Positions 58,484 to 64,000 of a stretch of 64,000 bases of DNA are shown here, piece after piece; within the stretch, counting starts at the first letter, position 1; the number at the start of each line of letters is the position of its first letter. The position numbers and the translations under genes are program-made. The notes beneath the pieces are model-generated. The model made no database searches. It was not told the DNA's origin and saw only the letters and a program-made list of their open reading frames with translations. The DNA comes from Xylogone sp. PMI_703 (taxonomy: Eukaryota; Ascomycota; Leotiomycetes), in the NCBI GenBank assembly GCA_021399445.1, contig JAJTUQ010000001.1, positions 1,240,001 to 1,304,000 on the forward strand. The letters run 5' to 3'.

Positions 58484-60345
58484 TCAACCAGTTGGTCGCC
58501 GCAGTGGATGCGCCTCAGTATTCAGCACAAACTCATCCAAACTAATTAGATCTGGCTCTGCAAAGATCAGATAGAAGTATTTCAGTGTCTCGGCTAGCCA
58601 GAATGATTCCATGCTATCCATCTTTGCAGGCTTTGGTACGGTGCAGTCAGCTAGGGCAGCATGGGCGATATCAGTTTTAGTATGCCGAATAATATTTTCG
58701 AACATTTTCCAGGCTCGGTCTTGGAGAGTCGGATCTCCGGTGATGCGATAAAGAATGAATACTGACTCAATGGCTTCGGGTCTGTCAATTATCAGCATCC
58801 GCTGCTGTCAATGTGTCTTGAGAGATCAGGTATCACTAACCGTAGTATATAACGAGTATCATCAACTTTAGTTACTCCAGGAGAGAGCCCGTGTTGAGCT
58901 ATCTTGGTAGACACGTCTTCTGTTCCTTCATTCTCCTCATTCACTCTAGCATGCCATGCGGCCTCGTCCCAAGGACAATTCAGCTCGTCCTCACATCGTA
59001 CCGTATGCATTATTTCCGGCATAATACCTAACGGCATAGTTTCGTAAGCCCACAGGCAACCATTGACAAGCTTCTTGGCCAGTTCCAAATCGCCGTTTTC
59101 AAATATCTTTGCAGCAATGGCCACCATGCCTCCTGCAAAACAACCCAGGTGTTGTGCTTGCGCATCAGTTTTTAAGTTATCAACGGGAGTTTGGCCATTA
59201 CTAAATACCTGTCCAGCAAATCGGATATCCTCCCCATTTTGAGTCATGGGACGATAGAAGATGTTTCGCCGTATAGGAAGCATTGCCAGGTCGTAAAGCT
59301 TACTGTATTGTTCGGTAGCCCCTCCGAGTAGTATATGTTGTTTGGGAAGGTATTCATAGAGCGAATCCTCCATGCCACCAATGGTAAAGCCGCCGTAACC
59401 AGTGAAATCGGAATTTTTTGCATCAACAACTATTGGCCACATTCCAGGGAGTTTCGTCTTGTTCTGTTGCTCTTCAAAGACATCCATGATGCGCTGCACG
59501 GCATCAAAATACTTCATGTCGCTGGTAATTTGGCTAAGTCTTGTGAATTCGAGGGTGAGGGATCCAAGTTCAGAAACAATCACAGAAGTATCTGCTTCTT
59601 GTTTAACTCCGCTAGCTGCGGCTCTGAAATTCCATCGTGTAATTGGGAGACGATTAGGAGTGTCGAAAGCCTTATACAGCATATCACCGAAATCCTTGGC
59701 TTTCTTAAGGAGGATATCGTATTTTCCATCAGTTAAATCATAGGCCGCAAGTAAGCCCCCAAGGTGCCTGATAGTTGTCTCAAACACATTTAGTTTCTCT
59801 AGAGTACACGTAGAAAAGTCAATATGCTTCAGTGCATGGAGCGCATCGTTGAATTCATCATGGAGACCCATGATCCAGAGCGTGTCTTGCTACAATGTTA
59901 GCATAATTGAGGGAAATGAGGTGTTAAACTGTATACCAAGGGAATCAACCAATGTAGCAGCCCATCCGCCAAATGGATCAGCTGCACCACCTGACAAGGG
60001 CCGTACTTCATCATGCTGCCAAGCGTAGCTTTTGTACCCGTTCCATGCATGTGTAAAATTCCCCTTTACTGCAGCTAGTCTCGCTAGCCTTATACTCTTC
60101 TCTTCATCGGTTTCTTCAGCAAAGATGTGCTGAATCCGTGGCAATTTCTCAGATTTGCCTTCGGGAAGCGACTTGAACGACGTAACAGGGTAATGCTGGG
60201 TAACCTTTGCCCAGCTCAACTTTGTAGGGACCAATCCATCGGAATATTCAGGTCTCAAATTCCCTGTGGGAATCTCTTCTTTAAAAAAGAAGACTACCAT
60301 TATAGCCAGCAGGACAAAGAGTATCCGTCTGGATATTCGCGCCAT
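58484..60345 (-). CDS. Class I alpha-1,2-mannosidase, glycoside hydrolase family 47
   Basis: Exons complement(59937..60345, 58841..59885, 58484..58781) give 583 aa. An N-terminal signal anchor ([14 protein letters not shown]) predicts a type II ER or Golgi membrane enzyme with a lumenal catalytic barrel. GH47 motifs in order: 'HDEVRPLSG', '[22 protein letters not shown]' (restored by splicing intron 1), '[18 protein letters not shown]', '[17 protein letters not shown]' (restored by splicing intron 2), '[19 protein letters not shown]' and VLNTEAHP with the calcium-binding Thr. It trims mannose from N-glycans. The GGMEDS form instead of the classical GARxDS suggests the fungal subgroup distinct from ER Mns1, by recollection. 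The first ATG after an in-frame GTG was used. Confidence 0.93.
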
Positions 60346-61808
60346 CACGATTAGGAGCTGACAACGTACTCAGCACTACCGGATACCCGATGATCCCTGC
60401 ACGTTATCCTGGAACATGCAATATTTAAACCATTAGAAATAAAGTACGATGTGAAGGACGAGTTGAGCAAATTGTTCGATTAGAAGCAACAACGCGTTCG
60501 GAACAATGCGTCGCAGAGCTGTCACGATATCGATGATGTCTATGAGACATGCTTCCGTGACGTGGGGCCTCTTTTTGGACCCCTAAAAAGCTTAATTACT
60601 CAATGGAAGTCCTGATTCGCTACTGCTAGAGGACCCCATGTTTGGCTTGTCCCAAGTTGGAAGACACGCGGATCAGTCATGAAATAAAGATGGCAGGTCC
60701 CTGGGAGTTGCATACCATTATATTGCCAAATCTAATATTTCCTATTATGTTCATCTACCATAACTACCGTTCTATTTTATATAATTTCCGTGAGATAATA
60801 TATTCTTACCTACTAACTAATACTTCCGTGCGGGATCCGTATCGGTATGACTTGTGATTTTCTCTATCCGGGCTTACGGCGAGATCAAGATCCAGATTTC
60901 CAAATTTAACAACCAGCTTATAAACCTTTACCTCATTCATTAGTAAAATACGGATTGGCGTATAGATAGCCCTCATTTATTACGGTGATACTGATTCGCG
61001 AGCATATGCGCCCCAACATCGGTTATAGGCCGGGTCAAGCCGTTCTGCACGTTCGGAGATATGCATACGCGGCAATGTGACATTCGAGTTGAGCAACGGT
61101 TCTAAGACTTGATTGATACGATACTTTCCTTATTTGGGATCATAAGCAGGTCATCTTGGCTAAGATTTAGGGGTAATATGGGGTAGCTTCCCATGTGCGT
61201 TCCCATTCTAGCAACATGCGGGGAAATTGCCATCACTGGAATCGTTTTCTTGCCGAGTGGACCTTAAGAGTACTTACGTTGATCAGTTCTGCAGCATTGT
61301 TGTCGAATCATTATTGTATACAAAATTAAGGTAATAACCAGAAGTCGGGAGGAGTCTCCACGTCAGTAATGAAAGGGTTCGTATTAGATTTTTTTTTTTT
61401 GGAAAGATTTATTAGTTTTAGCCTTCCTAATATATACAGAGCATGAATTTATATACAGATGAACAGACGAAGAAAAATTTGAACAAGAAAATAGACATGA
61501 AACCAGGTATACCCAAAATAGAAGCCTCTCCATGCCTGGAGCATTAATGCAAAGACGCTCATTCCCATCTAACAAAACGCCATGCAATGCCAAATTCAGA
61601 TGCGTGTACAGACGGGCCTCAACCACGAAGGAAGCCCGAAATGAAGCTTCCCCAGCCGCTCCTATCCGTCTTTTATTAAATTCATCCTCATAAATCATCC
61701 CCAATTGTAAATCTCCCGTGAAATCCCGTAAAATAAGAAATAGGCTTTTGGTGTAGTTTGTTTGCTGCGTATGATAGCCCTGAGTTGACCCAGCTATGGT
61801 GTGCCAAT
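60346..61808. other. Intergenic region upstream of the mannosidase gene and 3' of the MFS gene
   Basis: About 1.46 kb. A poly-T run of about 13 bases lies near 61388. A 106-codon minus frame at 61384..61704 begins at this run and shows no protein family features. Nothing else recognised. Confidence 0.4.
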
Positions 61809-63663
61809 TTAAGGAACACTGACATAGCTAACAGCCCTAGTCAGATCTTCCTCATTAGCTTGACCATTGGTCTTCAATGTCTCTTCATCGTCACCACTGT
61901 AAGCATACTTGCTGTAAGCACGGATTCTGGCGCCGAAGAAGTAGAAACAGTATGGAATGGCACAACAGGCTAGAGCAATGAATGCAAGGAGCGAGCTAGC
62001 CCACTGGTAGTCAAGTCGATGGTACATCTGGGTAGTGAAAAGAACGACACTAGCACCCCAGAAAGATCTGATACAAGTCTTAGCTGCAAGTGCTGAGGCT
62101 GCCTTGTGTTGATAGGAGTCCACAAGGTAGTTGTTGGCGCTATTGTATAGGAAGATGAAGCCGAAACCAACAGGGAAGCCACCACCAATTGAAGGGCCGA
62201 CCCAGCTAAGATGTGGATAGGAGGACCATGCGAAAATGAAGAGACCGATGGGAATGAACCAACATGAGATCATCATGGGGATCAATCTAACCTCTGCGGG
62301 AGGGTTGCCGTTGTATTTCTTGCACATATAGAGATAGTGTCTGTTGACGAAGGGAGCACATGCTGCAGATAACAGTACACCGACAGCAATAGGAATAAAC
62401 ATTAAACCGGTAGTTCCGGCTGTATATCCCTTACCCTCCTGGTAAATGATTGGGAAAGCGACGAAGAACATGTAAAGAAGGCCATAGAGGACCGACATAT
62501 AGAGCGAGATCAATAACACAATCAATTCTCCGAAGAGGAGCTGGAATGGCGTAATCAAGAATACCCGTAATCGTTCGCCGAAGGGTCGCAGGTCGAGTTC
62601 TGTTTCTGTGACATGCTCTGGGTTACCGGTCTCCTTTCGGAGTTTCTTTGCGCGTCGAGCGAGAATAGTTGGTGCATAGGTCTCTGGAACAGTGAAGGTA
62701 ATGAGGAACCAGACAATACCGGCGAGGATAAGTTGGATCCAGTAGAGCCAGCGCCATCCTGCTGCATCAGACAAGAAGCCACCAACAAGAGGGCCGATGG
62801 CAGGACCGATGAAGGGAGCCGCAGAGAAAGCAGCCATGGGAACGCCTCGCTCTTCCGTTCTCCAGAGATCAGCAAGTGTACCTCCTACAAGTGTCATAGG
62901 AGCTGAGAAGGCAATTCCGTCGATAGCACGGCAGACAATGAGTGTCCCAATATTCTTCGAGACAGCGCAGGGAATAACAAAGATGGTAGCGATAAGCAGT
63001 GTTGACCCATAGATGAGACGACGACCAAGAATTTCAGAAAGCGGTGCGAATACCATGGGGCCTACTCCAAATCCCACAACGAAGACGGTGACGGTTAATA
63101 AGGCGGCTTCTTCTGAAACATGGAATGATTCTTCGACACCAATAATATCTGCAGTGATAACTGCAGAGCAGAAGGCGACCTAATCAATGTTAGATATGAA
63201 ACAATGCATTTAAGGGGGTGGTGCTTTCAATACATACCACAAAGCAAGTCGCTGCTACCACCATGGTGCAGTACCATTTGTAGGCTTTGCTCCAGTTCTT
63301 AGGATTCTCTGGATCATTCGGCAAGAAGGTTACAAGCTGGTACCGTTTCTTGCCTTCAGGATCTATAGGAGGGCCGGGGATTTCACCTCTTGGATCCTCG
63401 ACGATATATTCCTGCATGTTGGCGGTTTCACTCAAAGTCAAGTATGGTAAATTTGGGTCCAGCTGTGGATCTCGAGTCTCCTTGTGAGACAGACGAGAGC
63501 TTCGACTGTTGCTCCGTTGAATACGTGAGCCATGGCTGGAATGACGGTCTAGCTGTGATGAGTGTCGTGGGTGTTCTGTGGATCTATCGTGAGTGATGGA
63601 TTGATATACAGGCTCGGGCGTGGACACCCCAGCATCTTGGGGTTCTTGTTCTCGGTTCGACAT
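61809..63663 (-). CDS. MFS transporter, DHA1 (drug:H+ antiporter) family
   Basis: Exons complement(63238..63663, 61809..63179) give 598 aa. The cytosolic N-terminus (about 130 aa) is rich in Ser, Arg and His, and '[14 protein letters not shown]' precedes helix 1 as in DHA1 drug and polyamine carriers. About 12 hydrophobic helices follow. Motif A is '[13 protein letters not shown]' after helix 2, and motif C is '[23 protein letters not shown]' in helix 5. The intron falls inside helix 1 and its removal joins 'ATCFVV' to '[11 protein letters not shown]'. Relatives such as Flu1 and Tpo1 export drugs, organic acids or polyamines. The substrate here is unknown. No cluster genes are next to it. Confidence 0.9.
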
Positions 63664-64000
63664 GGTAAAATGTTTTGTTATAGATATATATTCGTTTAGG
63701 ATACTCGTGAGGCTTGAATGTCCACTTCCTCTCTATCCCAAAACCTCAGGTAATCTGATATACTGAAATAATGGTTGGCATAGGAGGACGTGCCACCCAG
63801 TATTTATATCTCCCATGCTTGGAGTCCATTATCGGGAAACGGCCTCCCTGCGCGCCATCCATACCAGCAATAGCTTTTCGGATTGAGCTCCGTAAGAGCA
63901 AAGTCCGCATGGTGTCCAGCCATTCAGGTGGCAAGTGGATACGGGAGATAGCTCGGGGTTGTCGCAAGAGTCAGGATTGGGCCCGCGCACGTGATTTAGC
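63664..64000. other. Upstream region of the MFS gene, window end
   Basis: About 340 bp, with AT-rich sequence close to the start codon (TATAGATATATAT near 63680). No other gene begins in the window. Confidence 0.4.

Noticed and set aside
61384..61704. 106-codon minus-strand frame
   Set aside because: It runs out of a poly-T tract, has no recognisable motif and lies 3' of the MFS gene.

Overview
The window is nuclear DNA of a filamentous ascomycete (Pezizomycotina). The evidence is short GT-AG introns of about 42-110 bp in most genes and a white-collar-1 photoreceptor with LOV, PAS and GATA domains. It also carries a Swi5/Ace2-type C2H2 regulator, a PTH11-like membrane receptor, a secreted PhyA-type phytase and a fungal transcription-factor-like protein. 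The overall style of the proteins suggests Leotiomycetes, but that placement is an inference from memory and not proven here. I find 20 protein-coding genes and no rRNA, tRNA, CRISPR array or intact transposon.

Left part (1-8 kb): COX20 (+), aldose 1-epimerase (-), phytase (-) and an SRR1-like protein (+). From about 7.9 to 17.6 kb the window is gene-sparse and AT-rich. It holds only a secreted alpha/beta hydrolase (-) and a PTH11-like seven-helix receptor (+), separated by 2-3 kb of sequence without recognisable genes. From 17.5 to 25.6 kb come a large protein with three CbbX/CfxQ-type AAA+ domains (-), a transcription-factor-like protein without a zinc cluster (-) and a short-chain dehydrogenase (+).

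From 26.5 to 37.6 kb is a dense housekeeping block. It contains the chaperonin subunit CCT7 (+), the SPT10-like acetyltransferase (-), mitochondrial ribosomal protein uS2m (-), a four-CBS plus PB1 membrane protein (-) and, divergent from it, the Swi5/Ace2 regulator (+). A VIT-VWA protein (+, 39.3-42.2 kb) follows, and two diverged direct copies of an unknown repeat flank it. Downstream is a decayed partial copy of the tandem-GFA gene (44.5-45.7 kb) with a strongly C-to-T-biased substitution pattern, as expected of repeat-induced point mutation.

The right part holds WC-1 (-), the importin Kap121/Pse1 (-, six exons), SDS23 (+), a GH47 class I alpha-mannosidase (-) and a DHA1-type MFS transporter (-). 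The genes belong to many pathways (mitochondrial assembly, protein folding, nuclear import, glycan trimming, phosphate acquisition, light sensing). I see no biosynthetic cluster or other coherent multi-gene system. The most unusual points are the RIP-like relic with its flanking repeats, frame-preserving introns that interrupt catalytic motifs, a degenerate first AAA domain, and a long last intron in WC-1 that allows an alternative C-terminus.
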